DNA of 64,000 nucleotides from Phoenicibacter congonensis (lineage in GTDB: Bacteria; Actinomycetota; Coriobacteriia; Coriobacteriales; Eggerthellaceae), in contig NZ_LT821227.1 of the NCBI RefSeq assembly GCF_900169485.1, positions 186,001 through 250,000 of the forward strand. The letters are read 5' to 3'. Below the pieces are notes generated by a model that was not told the DNA's origin, made no database searches, and saw only the letters and a list, made by a program, of their open reading frames with translations. A program made the translations under genes and the position numbers. Positions 16,807 through 25,404 of this stretch are shown piece after piece. Each line of letters opens with the position of its first letter. The stretch's first letter is position 1.

Positions 16807-17954
16807 TGGATCGACACATTCACAGAGCACAATATTTAGCAAGAAGGCGCAGAGAAGCAAGAAGGCGCAGGATTATTGCCGCTAGCACTGTTGGGATTTT
16901 GGTTGTAGCTGTCGTTGGAGTGTTTGCTTTTATGAACGCAGGAAGAGGTTCTGAGGAGCAACCTGCAACAGATATCCTGCCAGTTGGAAACGAAGCAACC
17001 CAGCAGCAGAATTCTGAATCAAAAGCAAACGCTGAAAACATAGTTATGACTCTTTTTGGCGACAAAAACACACTTGTTCTTAAAGGTGAAGATTACATCG
17101 AGTCGGGTTGTCACGCAGTTGACACTACAAAAAACGAAAACATTTCAAACATCAAAGTTGAAGGAAGCGTTGACACTTCAAAGACTGGCGACTATCAAAT
17201 TAAATACACTGCGACCGACTCAACTGGGAAAAAAGCAACTTGTGAACGAAAGGTGAGCGTTGTTGATTCTTTTGATGGAGGAAACGCGCAAGCAGTGCCA
17301 GTTTGCATGTACCACTATGTTTATGACGAGACTAACAAGCCTGACGAAGTTGATAACAACTGGATTGAAGCAAGCCTTCTAGAACAAGAGATTTTATGGA
17401 CAAAGGAAAACAATTTTTATTACCCTTCCTATGAAGAGCTAGCAGCATTTGTCGACGGGAAAAAAACACTGCCAATGAAGAGCATCATATTTACGTTTGA
17501 TGACGGCAAGCCTGAATTCCTGCAAAGCGGAATTCCGTTGTTTAACAAATGTGAAGTTCCTGCAACTTCTTTTGTAATTTGCAGTGACGCTGATGCAAGT
17601 GAGAAGGTTTTTGGCAACCCAAGCAAATTTGTACAATATCAATCACATTCATATGCAATGCATGTTGCCGGCAGCAATGTTGGCAGAGGGGGAAGAATCC
17701 ATGCATGCTCCTATGATGAAATTTTGGATGACCAAAAACAAGCTGCCGCTTTAACAGGAAACTCGCAAGCATATGCATATCCTTTTGGAGACCACAATGA
17801 AACTGCCGAGAAAGCATTACAAGATGCAGGTGTAATTTGTGCTTTCACGATTGAAAACCGTGCTGTCAAACCAGGCGACGACAAAATGGCTTTGCCTCGA
17901 GTGCGCATCAGTGGAAATTATTCTTTTGAGCAGTTCTGCGCATTGGTTTCATAA
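16806..17954 (+). CDS. Membrane-anchored polysaccharide deacetylase (NodB-type) with Ig-like domain
   Basis: A 382-residue protein. A basic N-terminus (RRRREARRRR) precedes one TM segment (about 24-44). An Ig-like domain of the DUF5011 kind follows (about 78-155, with GDYQIKYTATDSTG). The C-terminal NodB domain (about 165-380) has YHYV, FTFDDGKPEF (catalytic and metal aspartates), QSHSYAMH (zinc histidines) and AYPFGDHNE. It would remove acetyl groups from peptidoglycan or another surface sugar outside the membrane. The next gene follows after 11 bases in the same direction. Confidence 0.87.
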   Translation: MDRHIHRAQYLARRRREARRRRIIAASTVGILVVAVVGVFAFMNAGRGSEEQPATDILPVGNEATQQQNSESKANAENIVMTLFGDKNTLVLKGEDYIESGCHAVDTTKNENISNIKVEGSVDTSKTGDYQIKYTATDSTGKKATCERKVSVVDSFDGGNAQAVPVCMYHYVYDETNKPDEVDNNWIEASLLEQEILWTKENNFYYPSYEELAAFVDGKKTLPMKSIIFTFDDGKPEFLQSGIPLFNKCEVPATSFVICSDADASEKVFGNPSKFVQYQSHSYAMHVAGSNVGRGGRIHACSYDEILDDQKQAAALTGNSQAYAYPFGDHNETAEKALQDAGVICAFTIENRAVKPGDDKMALPRVRISGNYSFEQFCALVS

Positions 17955-17965
17955 AGACTAAAAAC

Positions 17966-19099
17966 ATGCCTAAACACAACCCTTTTAAAAGCGCTCATCT
18001 GATAGAAAAAACTATTGGATCTTCTAACGAGATTTCCTTCAACGTTCTTGAAAGCAAAAAACTAAAGAACGGAAGTGATTCAGCTCCTGCACCTTGGGAA
18101 ATTTCGCCTGAAGCAGTTGCGAAGAAGAAAAAAGCAAGGGTTCGAGGAAGGCTTCTCACAATTCTTTCAATCGTGGCCGTCGTTTTAATTGGCATTGTTT
18201 TTGCAATTTGGGGCTTCGCTGGTTTGTTTCAAAACTATGCAGGCTCAATGGACAAATTGCACAGCCAGATAAATGACGTGGTTAAGACCTCCGACGACCT
18301 TGGCGAAATGAGAAGCACCCTGCAACTGTTGCTTAACAATGACCCGAATGACTTCGGCACAAATGTTAATGCCGACAACCTAACAAATCTAAAAGACAAA
18401 GCAGAGAAATCAAAGTCGGCTTTAGCAAGTGAAAAATCAAATCTTGAAACTACTCTTTCTGAAATTGCAACTCCAGCCGACCGCGACGGAGCAAACAACG
18501 CAATCACATTAGCTGATAAAGAGTCAAGGCTAATTGACCTTTATGAAACCACTTTTTCTTTTGCATACCCTTTCATACTTTCAAAAGAAAATGCAAATAA
18601 CGCAATGAAAGACCTGATTGATGCCGACGCAAAAGACCGTGAGGCATCGCAGTTGTTGGGCAATGCGAACACCGATGACGCTAAAAAGGCAATTGATGCC
18701 GCGAACGAATCAAAACAACTCGCAATTAACGCTAAGGGTCTTTTCCAAAACGTTGTTGACGCAAATTTCCAAAACGAAGAATTAGGACTCGATAGTGCCC
18801 TTCTGCAGAGCTATGTCGACTATTGTGACTACATTATTTCTTCACAGGATGCAACAGTAGCGGTGGCTAACGCCTACATTGACCGCAACAAAGAAGAACT
18901 CCAAGCTCAAAACGATAAATATAACGAGCTAAAAACGGAAGCTACCGACATTTCTAAAAATTGGAATCAGCAATTGCCCGATTTAATCAATGACCAGTTC
19001 AAGGAAAAACGGCAGGGCAACACCGATGCACTCGCTCAGGATTTAAAAGACCGGGATGCAATTTACAAACAGGTTAAAAGCTACATTAATGGTAAATAA
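17966..19099 (+). CDS. Single-TM coiled-coil protein, function unknown
   Basis: A 377-residue protein not assigned to a family. A basic cytoplasmic N-terminus of about 50 residues (AVAKKKKARVRGR) leads into one TM segment (about 55-78). The rest, outside the membrane, is Asp/Asn/Ala-rich and predicted as several long helices and coiled coils, with no cysteine. It lies 11 bases after the polysaccharide deacetylase gene and is probably co-transcribed, suggesting a cell-envelope role. No catalytic motif is seen. Confidence 0.75.
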   Translation: MPKHNPFKSAHLIEKTIGSSNEISFNVLESKKLKNGSDSAPAPWEISPEAVAKKKKARVRGRLLTILSIVAVVLIGIVFAIWGFAGLFQNYAGSMDKLHSQINDVVKTSDDLGEMRSTLQLLLNNDPNDFGTNVNADNLTNLKDKAEKSKSALASEKSNLETTLSEIATPADRDGANNAITLADKESRLIDLYETTFSFAYPFILSKENANNAMKDLIDADAKDREASQLLGNANTDDAKKAIDAANESKQLAINAKGLFQNVVDANFQNEELGLDSALLQSYVDYCDYIISSQDATVAVANAYIDRNKEELQAQNDKYNELKTEATDISKNWNQQLPDLINDQFKEKRQGNTDALAQDLKDRDAIYKQVKSYINGK

Positions 19100-19144
19100 C
19101 TTTATTAAAATTAGATTGTCATAAAACAAACAAGGAGATTAGAC

Positions 19145-20449
19145 ATGTCATCAACAGTTATTGTCGGAACTCAATGGGGCGACGAAGGAAAAGGCAAAAT
19201 TACAGACCTTATTTCTGGGGACTATGACTTCGTAGTTCGATGCTCAGGAGGAAACAACGCAGGTCACACCGTTATCGTTGGTGACACAAAACTCTCGCTT
19301 CACCTCATGCCGTCAGGCGTTATGTATGAAAACTGCACTCCAGTTATTGGAAACGGATGTGTCGTCGACCCTGGAGTTCTTGTTAAGGAAATGGCGATGC
19401 TCAACGCAGAAGGCATCAGCTGTGAACGCCTTAAAATCTCATGCGATGCGCACGTTATCATGCCATATCACAAGATCCTCGATGGTGCCGATGAAAAGCG
19501 CCTCGGTAAAAACAAAATTGGCACAACAAAACGAGGAATTGGTCCATGCTATCAAGACAAAGTTGCACGCCGCGGTATTCGCATGCAAGACTTGCTTGAT
19601 GAAAAAATCTTCAAACTAAAACTTGAGACTGTTCTAGAAAGAACAAATGCTATTTTGAGCAAGGTTTATGGGCTACAAACATTTACAATGGAAGAAATTC
19701 TCGAAGAATACCTAGATTACGCACGCATTCTCAAAAAACACGTCGCAGAAACGGCACAGCTTTTAAACGACGCACTTCGCGATGGTAAAAACATTTTGTT
19801 TGAAGGCGCACAAGGAACAATGCTTGATGTTGACCATGGCACCTATCCTTTCGTGACATCATCAAGTTGTTGTGCAGGCGGCGCTTGCACAGGAGCAGGC
19901 GTTGGACCCACTCGCATTGATAATGTTCTTGGAATTATGAAAGCCTACACGACTCGCGTCGGTGAAGGACCATTCCCAACAGAACTTCACTTCAAAGAAA
20001 ACGGTGGAACTGGCCAAGATGCAATTGACGGCGAGCTGCTCTGCCAAGAGGGCCACGAGTTTGGCACCACCACTGGAAGAAAACGTCGCTGCGGCTGGTT
20101 CGATGCAGTGGTTGGCAGATATGCTGCTGACATTCATGGACTCACCCAGATTGCGCTCACAAAACTTGACGTTCTTTCAGCGTTCGAAACTTTGAAAGTT
20201 TGCGTTGCATATGAATGCAATGGTCAAAAATATGACTACTTCCCAATGCAGCAATCAGTTCTTTTTCATGCAAAACCAGTCTATGTTGAATTGCCAGGCT
20301 GGAAAGGGCACGATCTCACAAGTGCAAAAACATTTGATGAACTTCCTGAAAACGCGAAGAAATACATTAACTTCCTGGAAGAGTCTGTGGGAGTGAAAAT
20401 GAACTTCATTTCCACTGGCCCAGACAGAAATCAAACAATCATTCGCTAG
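19145..20449 (+). CDS. purA: Adenylosuccinate synthetase
   Basis: A 434-residue enzyme that joins IMP and aspartate using GTP, the first step from IMP to AMP. The P-loop WGDEGKGK is at residues 11-18, with the catalytic NNAGHTV, the IMP-binding GTTKRGIGPCYQDKVARRG, GAQGTMLDVDHGTYPFVTSS and TTTGRKRRCGWFD. AAGGAG precedes the ATG. It has no purine genes beside it; guaB, the other branch from IMP, is at 57015. Confidence 0.97.
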   Translation: MSSTVIVGTQWGDEGKGKITDLISGDYDFVVRCSGGNNAGHTVIVGDTKLSLHLMPSGVMYENCTPVIGNGCVVDPGVLVKEMAMLNAEGISCERLKISCDAHVIMPYHKILDGADEKRLGKNKIGTTKRGIGPCYQDKVARRGIRMQDLLDEKIFKLKLETVLERTNAILSKVYGLQTFTMEEILEEYLDYARILKKHVAETAQLLNDALRDGKNILFEGAQGTMLDVDHGTYPFVTSSSCCAGGACTGAGVGPTRIDNVLGIMKAYTTRVGEGPFPTELHFKENGGTGQDAIDGELLCQEGHEFGTTTGRKRRCGWFDAVVGRYAADIHGLTQIALTKLDVLSAFETLKVCVAYECNGQKYDYFPMQQSVLFHAKPVYVELPGWKGHDLTSAKTFDELPENAKKYINFLEESVGVKMNFISTGPDRNQTIIR

Positions 20450-20560
20450 AAAAACGGAGATCCAACGAACACCTGAATGCGTTTTAACTAGATGTTAAAC
20501 ACTGATTTAAGTAAATAACTTTAAAAGTCGCTCCAATTTATTGAAGTTTTAGCAGTAAAA

Positions 20561-21046
20561 ATGTTTATGACAGCAGAACAAGCAGCAATGATAATTTCAC
20601 TGCTGCTTGTTTTTTTAGCTGCAATCCAAGACAGAAAAAATCGTGAAGTTTCAAACTGGTTCCCAATTTTTTTAATCATTGTGTTTTTGATAGCACGAAT
20701 TGCATTAGTGTGTTTTGGAAAAGACAACCCCATTGACTCAATATTGATTCCTCTTGCTTTCTCTATTGCAACGCTGATTGTGCTGCTAGCACTGACTGTT
20801 ACGCTAGAACGAATAAAAGGAAAGGAGATGTTTGGTGGCGGTGACATCAAAATCATCGCATCGACAACTCCAATTTTAGGAATAGAAGGACTGTTGTTCG
20901 CTTTATTGGTAGCTTTTAGCGCAGTTCTGCTCTGTCTGTTTATTAAGAAAAACAGATTCGCAAGCTTTGACAAAGACACCACATTTCCATTTGTTCCATT
21001 CTTTGCAGTGGGATTTGCAGCATGCACAATAATTTCATTCTTGTAA
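20561..21046 (+). CDS. A24-family prepilin peptidase-like membrane protein
   Basis: A 161-residue polytopic protein of the type IV leader peptidase domain, with about five hydrophobic segments. The two catalytic aspartates fit: one in AAIQDRKNREVSNW near residue 22 and one in FGGGDIKI near 105. It lacks the N-terminal methyltransferase domain of full PilD proteins. Such enzymes cut pseudopilin or Flp/Tad leader peptides at the inner membrane. No pilin, secretion ATPase or tad gene is in the window. The start could be the ATG at 20561 or 20567; neither has a clear ribosome site. Confidence 0.85.
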   Translation: MFMTAEQAAMIISLLLVFLAAIQDRKNREVSNWFPIFLIIVFLIARIALVCFGKDNPIDSILIPLAFSIATLIVLLALTVTLERIKGKEMFGGGDIKIIASTTPILGIEGLLFALLVAFSAVLLCLFIKKNRFASFDKDTTFPFVPFFAVGFAACTIISFL

Positions 21047-21104
21047 CAAATCCATGCTGCAGTGCTAAATCTATTAGTGAAAGAAATAGCTAACTCACAA
21101 ATTC

Positions 21105-22934
21105 CTATTCTTCAAACTGGCTGTTATAAAGAGTGGCGTAAAAACCACCTTTGGCAAGGAGTTCCTCGTGATTTCCTTGCTCAACAATTTCTCCATGATT
21201 CAAGACGAGAATCTTGTCGGCGTTTTTGATTGTCGAAAGCCTGTGGGCAATCACAAATGAGGTTCTTCCCACCATCAATGTGTCCATTGACTGCTGAATC
21301 AATTGCTCGGTTCGCGTGTCAACACTACTTGTTGCTTCATCGAGAATTAGCATCGGGGCATTCTTGATCATTGCGCGCGCAATCGTGACAAGTTGACGCT
21401 GTCCCGCCGACAAAGCAGAGCTGTCATTGAGCACTGTTTCATAGCCTTTAGGGAGCGTTTGAATGAAGTGATGCAGGCCAACTGCCTTGCATGCGTTTAT
21501 GACCTCTTCGTCGGTCACTCCCTCTTTTGAATAAACGATGTTCTCGCGAATTGTCCCTTCAAAAATCCATGCATCTTGCAAAACCATGCAGAATTGATCA
21601 TGTATTGCTTGACGAGAGAGCTTCGTGGTCTCAATTCCATCAATGTAGATTTTTCCACCTTGCAACTCATAGAAACGCATGAGCAAATTGATTAAAGTTG
21701 TCTTTCCTGCACCTGTTGGCCCAACGATTGCAACCTTCTGACCAGGCTTAACATCAGCAGAGAAGTCTTGGATGATGATATCTTCAGGGTCATAACCAAA
21801 GCGAACATGCTCAAACCTAACTGCGCCAGCAACGTTATCTAAACATTGAATATTGTCCTTCTCAGTTTCCATTTCATCTTCATTTAGGATTTCAAAAATC
21901 CTCTCTGACGCAGCTGCAGCACTTTGCAGCGAATTTGCAGCTTGAGCAAATTGACTGAGAGGCTGCGTGAATTGACGAACATAAACCATAAAAGCCACAA
22001 TCACGCCAAAAGAAATGATGCCGTTAATGGTGAGAACTGCACCGACAACACAAACAACAACATATCCCAAGTTGCCAACAAAACCCATGAGAGGCTGCAT
22101 CAGCCCACTTAAAAACTGGCTCTTCCACGCGCAATTATAAAGTTCATTGTTGATGCGTCTAAATTCTTTCTTCACAGAGTCTTCTGCTGTGTAGGCTTTA
22201 ACCACCGCGTGGCCAGAATAGGTTTCCTCAATGTGCCCATTAAGAGAACCGAGCGATTGTTGTTGCTGGTTGAAATATTTCTGTGATTTTTTGATGATCA
22301 CAAGCATGATTGAGAAACCAAGAATTGATGCTCCCACGCCCGAAAGCGCCAAAATCCAGTTTGTGGTGAACATACAGAATAGCGAGCCAAAAAACATCAC
22401 GAATGCAGTAATTAATGCACCTAGACTTTGATTGAGCGTTTGTCCAATCATGTCAACATCGTTTGAGATGCGTGACATAACATTACCAACTGAAGTTCCA
22501 TCAAAATACTTCAAAGGCAATTTGTCAATTTTCAACGAAATGTCGGTGCGCAACTTTTTCGAGAGCCTTTGCGTGACTGTTGCCATAACAAAGTTCTGCA
22601 AAAAGTTGCACAGCCATGCAACTGAATAGATGATAGTGAGGATAATCGCTATTTTGACGACTGCAGCTACATCGATGCTTGACGCGATGCCTTGAGCAAT
22701 GAGGTCTGTGATTTCCGAAAGTTTTCCTGGGCCTGCTAGATTTAGCGCACATCCACAAACCGCAAGCAATGATGCAACAATAATTCCTGGAAGCCAATTT
22801 TTTGCATAAAGCATCAGGCTTTTAATCGCGCTTCCAAAGTTATTCGCCTTTTCCCCTCCGACAAACTTTGAGCCAGGTCCCATGTTGCGCCGAGGTCGTT
22901 TAGGTAGTTTTATCTCCTCGTTATCTTGAGGCAT
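21105..22934 (-). CDS. ABC exporter, fused permease/ATPase (subunit B)
   Basis: A 609-residue half-transporter. Six TM helices (about 45-340) are followed by an ATPase domain with Walker A GPTGAGKTT, signature LSAGQRQL, Walker B MLILDEATSSVD and the H-switch in IAHRLSTI. It pairs with the protein encoded just upstream; such heterodimers export drugs, lipids or peptides. Its start lies 14 bases inside the end of the upstream gene with GAGGAGGAA as ribosome site, so translation is coupled. The signature LSAGQ departs slightly from LSGGQ, as is common in one half of heterodimeric exporters. Confidence 0.93.
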   Translation of the reverse strand: MPQDNEEIKLPKRPRRNMGPGSKFVGGEKANNFGSAIKSLMLYAKNWLPGIIVASLLAVCGCALNLAGPGKLSEITDLIAQGIASSIDVAAVVKIAIILTIIYSVAWLCNFLQNFVMATVTQRLSKKLRTDISLKIDKLPLKYFDGTSVGNVMSRISNDVDMIGQTLNQSLGALITAFVMFFGSLFCMFTTNWILALSGVGASILGFSIMLVIIKKSQKYFNQQQQSLGSLNGHIEETYSGHAVVKAYTAEDSVKKEFRRINNELYNCAWKSQFLSGLMQPLMGFVGNLGYVVVCVVGAVLTINGIISFGVIVAFMVYVRQFTQPLSQFAQAANSLQSAAAASERIFEILNEDEMETEKDNIQCLDNVAGAVRFEHVRFGYDPEDIIIQDFSADVKPGQKVAIVGPTGAGKTTLINLLMRFYELQGGKIYIDGIETTKLSRQAIHDQFCMVLQDAWIFEGTIRENIVYSKEGVTDEEVINACKAVGLHHFIQTLPKGYETVLNDSSALSAGQRQLVTIARAMIKNAPMLILDEATSSVDTRTEQLIQQSMDTLMVGRTSFVIAHRLSTIKNADKILVLNHGEIVEQGNHEELLAKGGFYATLYNSQFEE

Positions 22935-24684
22935 TCTTCAATTCCTCCTCTGACAACTGCGATTCTGCAATTTCCCTGTAGACCTCACAAGTTTTTAATA
23001 AATCAGCATGTCGACCGTGACCAACAACTCTGCCCGAATCCATTACAAAAATTTGATCAGCATCAATGATTGTTCCAATTCTTTGCGCAACGATTAGCTT
23101 AGTAGCATTGCTCGTTTTTTCTTCCAAAGCATGACGCAACAATTTGTCGGTCTTGTAGTCAAGTGCTGAAAAAGAATCATCAAAAACATAAATTTCAGGA
23201 TTTTTATAAATCGCTCTAGCTATCGAAAGACGCTGCTTTTGACCACCTGAAAAATTTGTGCCGCCTTGCGACACTTCTGCCTTTATGCCATCTTCTTCTT
23301 TGTCGACAAATTCTGTCGCCATCGCAATGTCGAGAGCTTCACGCACGCGCGATTCACTCACTTCTCCTTCGCTGCCATAGGCAACATTGCTCTCGATTGT
23401 CCCCATAAACATAATTGGCTTTTGTGTAACAAAACCAACTTTTTTTCTGAGAGAGTCTAGCGTAACGTCACGAACGTTCTTGCCATCGACGATAACCTCG
23501 CCATCACTGCAGTCATAGAATCGAGGAATGAGTTGAATGAGGGTGCTCTTTCCGCTGCCCGTCGACCCAATAAAAGCAACAGTTTCGCCTTTATGAATCT
23601 TGATATTAATGTCATGAAGAACAGGTTCTTCAGCATCAGGATATTGAAAACTGACATTCTTAAACTCAATTGCGCCAGTCTGTTTGTCGTCAGAAAAAAT
23701 TTCATTTCCATCACGAACTGTCACGTCGGTTGAAATTACCTCATTAATTCGTTTTGCCGCAACAATAGCGCGAGGGGCAATAACAAACACCATAACTATC
23801 ATCATGAACGACATGACAATTTGAATTGCATATGAAGAGAAAACGACCATGTCACTAAAGAGGGCAAGTCTTGCTGGAAGATTGGCTCCATTGATGATGT
23901 AGACACCAGACCAGTAAATCGCAAGCGTGAGCCCTGACATAATGAGTTGAATTGTTGGGAACATCAGCGACATTCTGCGTGAAGTAAACAATTGAGTTCG
24001 GGTTAGAGCGTTGTTAGCCGCTTCGAACTTTTCCTGCTGATAGCCTTCAGCGTTATAAGCTCTAACAACTCTCAAACCTGTTAAGTCTTCACGTGATACT
24101 CGATTCAAGTTGTCGGTTAGCTGTTGCATCATTCGAAACTTTGGCATGACCACCGATGTGACAACGCCCATCACAACTACAAGAATCACAACTGCCCCGC
24201 CAGTTATTGCTGCCCACTGCCAGCTTTTTCCCATGATTTTTACAGCTGCCCAAACAGCCATAATTGGCGCTCGCGCAACAGCTTGCGCTCCAATTGCAAT
24301 GCAAAGTTGAATTTGCTGAACATCATTTGTAGTTCTTGTAATTAAACTAGCAACAGAAAATTCCGACATCTCACTGCGCGAAAAATCAATTGTTTTAAAA
24401 AAGACTTTTTCTCGAAGAACACGAGCAAGACCAGCCGCAACTTTTGCGACAAAGAAGCCTACGACAAATGTAGTTCCCAGGCCAGCAAATGCACAAAGCA
24501 ACATTTTGCCCCCAGCAATGAGGACTTCAGACAAAGCACTTCCCTGCGTTTGAACGAGTGTAGTGATTTCACGCATGTAATCTGGCAATTTAAGGTCAAG
24601 ACCAACCCCTGCCACGAGAAAAATGAGCGCTACAAAAAGTCGCGCCCAATCAGCTTTAGATAAATATTTAAACAACTTTAACAT
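22921..24684 (-). CDS. ABC exporter, fused permease/ATPase (subunit A)
   Basis: A 587-residue half-transporter with six TM helices (about 15-310) and an ATPase domain: Walker A GSTGSGKST, signature FSGGQKQR, Walker B IYVFDDSFSALD. The Walker B ends in D rather than the catalytic E, and the switch position reads VAQRIGT with Q in place of the usual H. This marks the degenerate ATP site of a BmrC/BmrD or TM287/288-type heterodimer, whose partner (21105-22934) has the intact residues. No regulator lies directly upstream; the ArsR gene at 24926 is 241 bases away. Confidence 0.93.
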   Translation of the reverse strand: MLKLFKYLSKADWARLFVALIFLVAGVGLDLKLPDYMREITTLVQTQGSALSEVLIAGGKMLLCAFAGLGTTFVVGFFVAKVAAGLARVLREKVFFKTIDFSRSEMSEFSVASLITRTTNDVQQIQLCIAIGAQAVARAPIMAVWAAVKIMGKSWQWAAITGGAVVILVVVMGVVTSVVMPKFRMMQQLTDNLNRVSREDLTGLRVVRAYNAEGYQQEKFEAANNALTRTQLFTSRRMSLMFPTIQLIMSGLTLAIYWSGVYIINGANLPARLALFSDMVVFSSYAIQIVMSFMMIVMVFVIAPRAIVAAKRINEVISTDVTVRDGNEIFSDDKQTGAIEFKNVSFQYPDAEEPVLHDINIKIHKGETVAFIGSTGSGKSTLIQLIPRFYDCSDGEVIVDGKNVRDVTLDSLRKKVGFVTQKPIMFMGTIESNVAYGSEGEVSESRVREALDIAMATEFVDKEEDGIKAEVSQGGTNFSGGQKQRLSIARAIYKNPEIYVFDDSFSALDYKTDKLLRHALEEKTSNATKLIVAQRIGTIIDADQIFVMDSGRVVGHGRHADLLKTCEVYREIAESQLSEEELKNASR

Positions 24685-24925
24685 CTTTGATTATCACGGC
24701 TTGCAATTATGCAACAAATTTAATGCCGTTCGGCTGAACAACAAAAAATGAAACATTAGGTGTATAAAACCTGGTTCAATATAGCCAATTTTTCCATTCT
24801 AGATGAGGAGTTCATCAAATACATCTATCCAAAAAACTTTTAAGCCAATTCGGTTAGAAGACACAATCAAATGATCTTAGAGATAAAAGCAATGTGACAA
24901 ACGATAAAATGAGTTTTGCTAAACC

Positions 24926-25300
24926 TTATAAATTGTTCACAGGACAAGAAATAGCTAGCATTTTTTCGATTGCATCATGAAGTGTTCTTGCTGGAAGCGT
25001 GTTTACTGCATGATATCGCACCTCTTTGCCAACCCTTCTGCCTTCAATTAAATTAGCTTCGCGCAAAAGCTTTAAATGATGGGCCACAGCAGGTGAACTC
25101 ATATCGAGCATTTGCGCAATGCAAGCCGTGCAAAGTTCTGCATGGGTCAACATCCAAAAGATGCGAACACGATTAACGTCGCCAAGATGTTTAAAAGAAT
25201 CGGCAAGGCGATTGAATTGGTCGATGTGGTCGACGAATTTCTTCATCGCTTCAAGCTCTTTTTCGTTTCCATGAGAGTGCTGAATGTAGTCTTTAGTCAT
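24926..25300 (-). CDS. ArsR/SmtB-family metal-responsive repressor
   Basis: A 124-residue winged-helix regulator. The HTH core reads SPAVAHHLKLLREANLIEGRRVGKEVRYHAV. The alpha-3 region carries ELCTACIAQML, cysteines in the place used by CadC-type sensors, and there is a His-containing N-terminus (IQHSHGNEKE). It is divergent from a heavy-metal P-type ATPase with an 86-104 base spacer that contains three operator-like repeats. It most likely represses the ATPase until Cd, Pb, Zn or a similar ion binds. Confidence 0.9.
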   Translation of the reverse strand: MTKDYIQHSHGNEKELEAMKKFVDHIDQFNRLADSFKHLGDVNRVRIFWMLTHAELCTACIAQMLDMSSPAVAHHLKLLREANLIEGRRVGKEVRYHAVNTLPARTLHDAIEKMLAISCPVNNL

Positions 25301-25329
25301 TTCGATTCTCCTTTTTAAAAATTATAACA

Positions 25330-25395
25330 ATTAAGCGTTTATTTAATCTATTAGTGTTATGATTAAGCAATCGTTTAATTAAAAGATTGTTTAAG
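25330..25395. promoter_or_regulatory. Three 18-bp operator-like repeats between arsR-type gene and ATPase
   Basis: The motif ATTAA-N8-TTTAA(T/G) occurs at 25330-25347, 25362-25379 and 25378-25395. The first two share ATTAAGC and TTTAAT. The third overlaps the second by two bases and reaches the ATPase ribosome site. The layout is what a divergent ArsR/SmtB promoter would be expected to have. Confidence 0.6.
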
Positions 25396-25404
25396 GGATT
25401 TTGT

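Noticed and set aside
24685-24925. A small gene between the ABC exporter and the ArsR gene
   Set aside because: The 241-base gap has no frame with a ribosome site and no clear structure; I see nothing in it.
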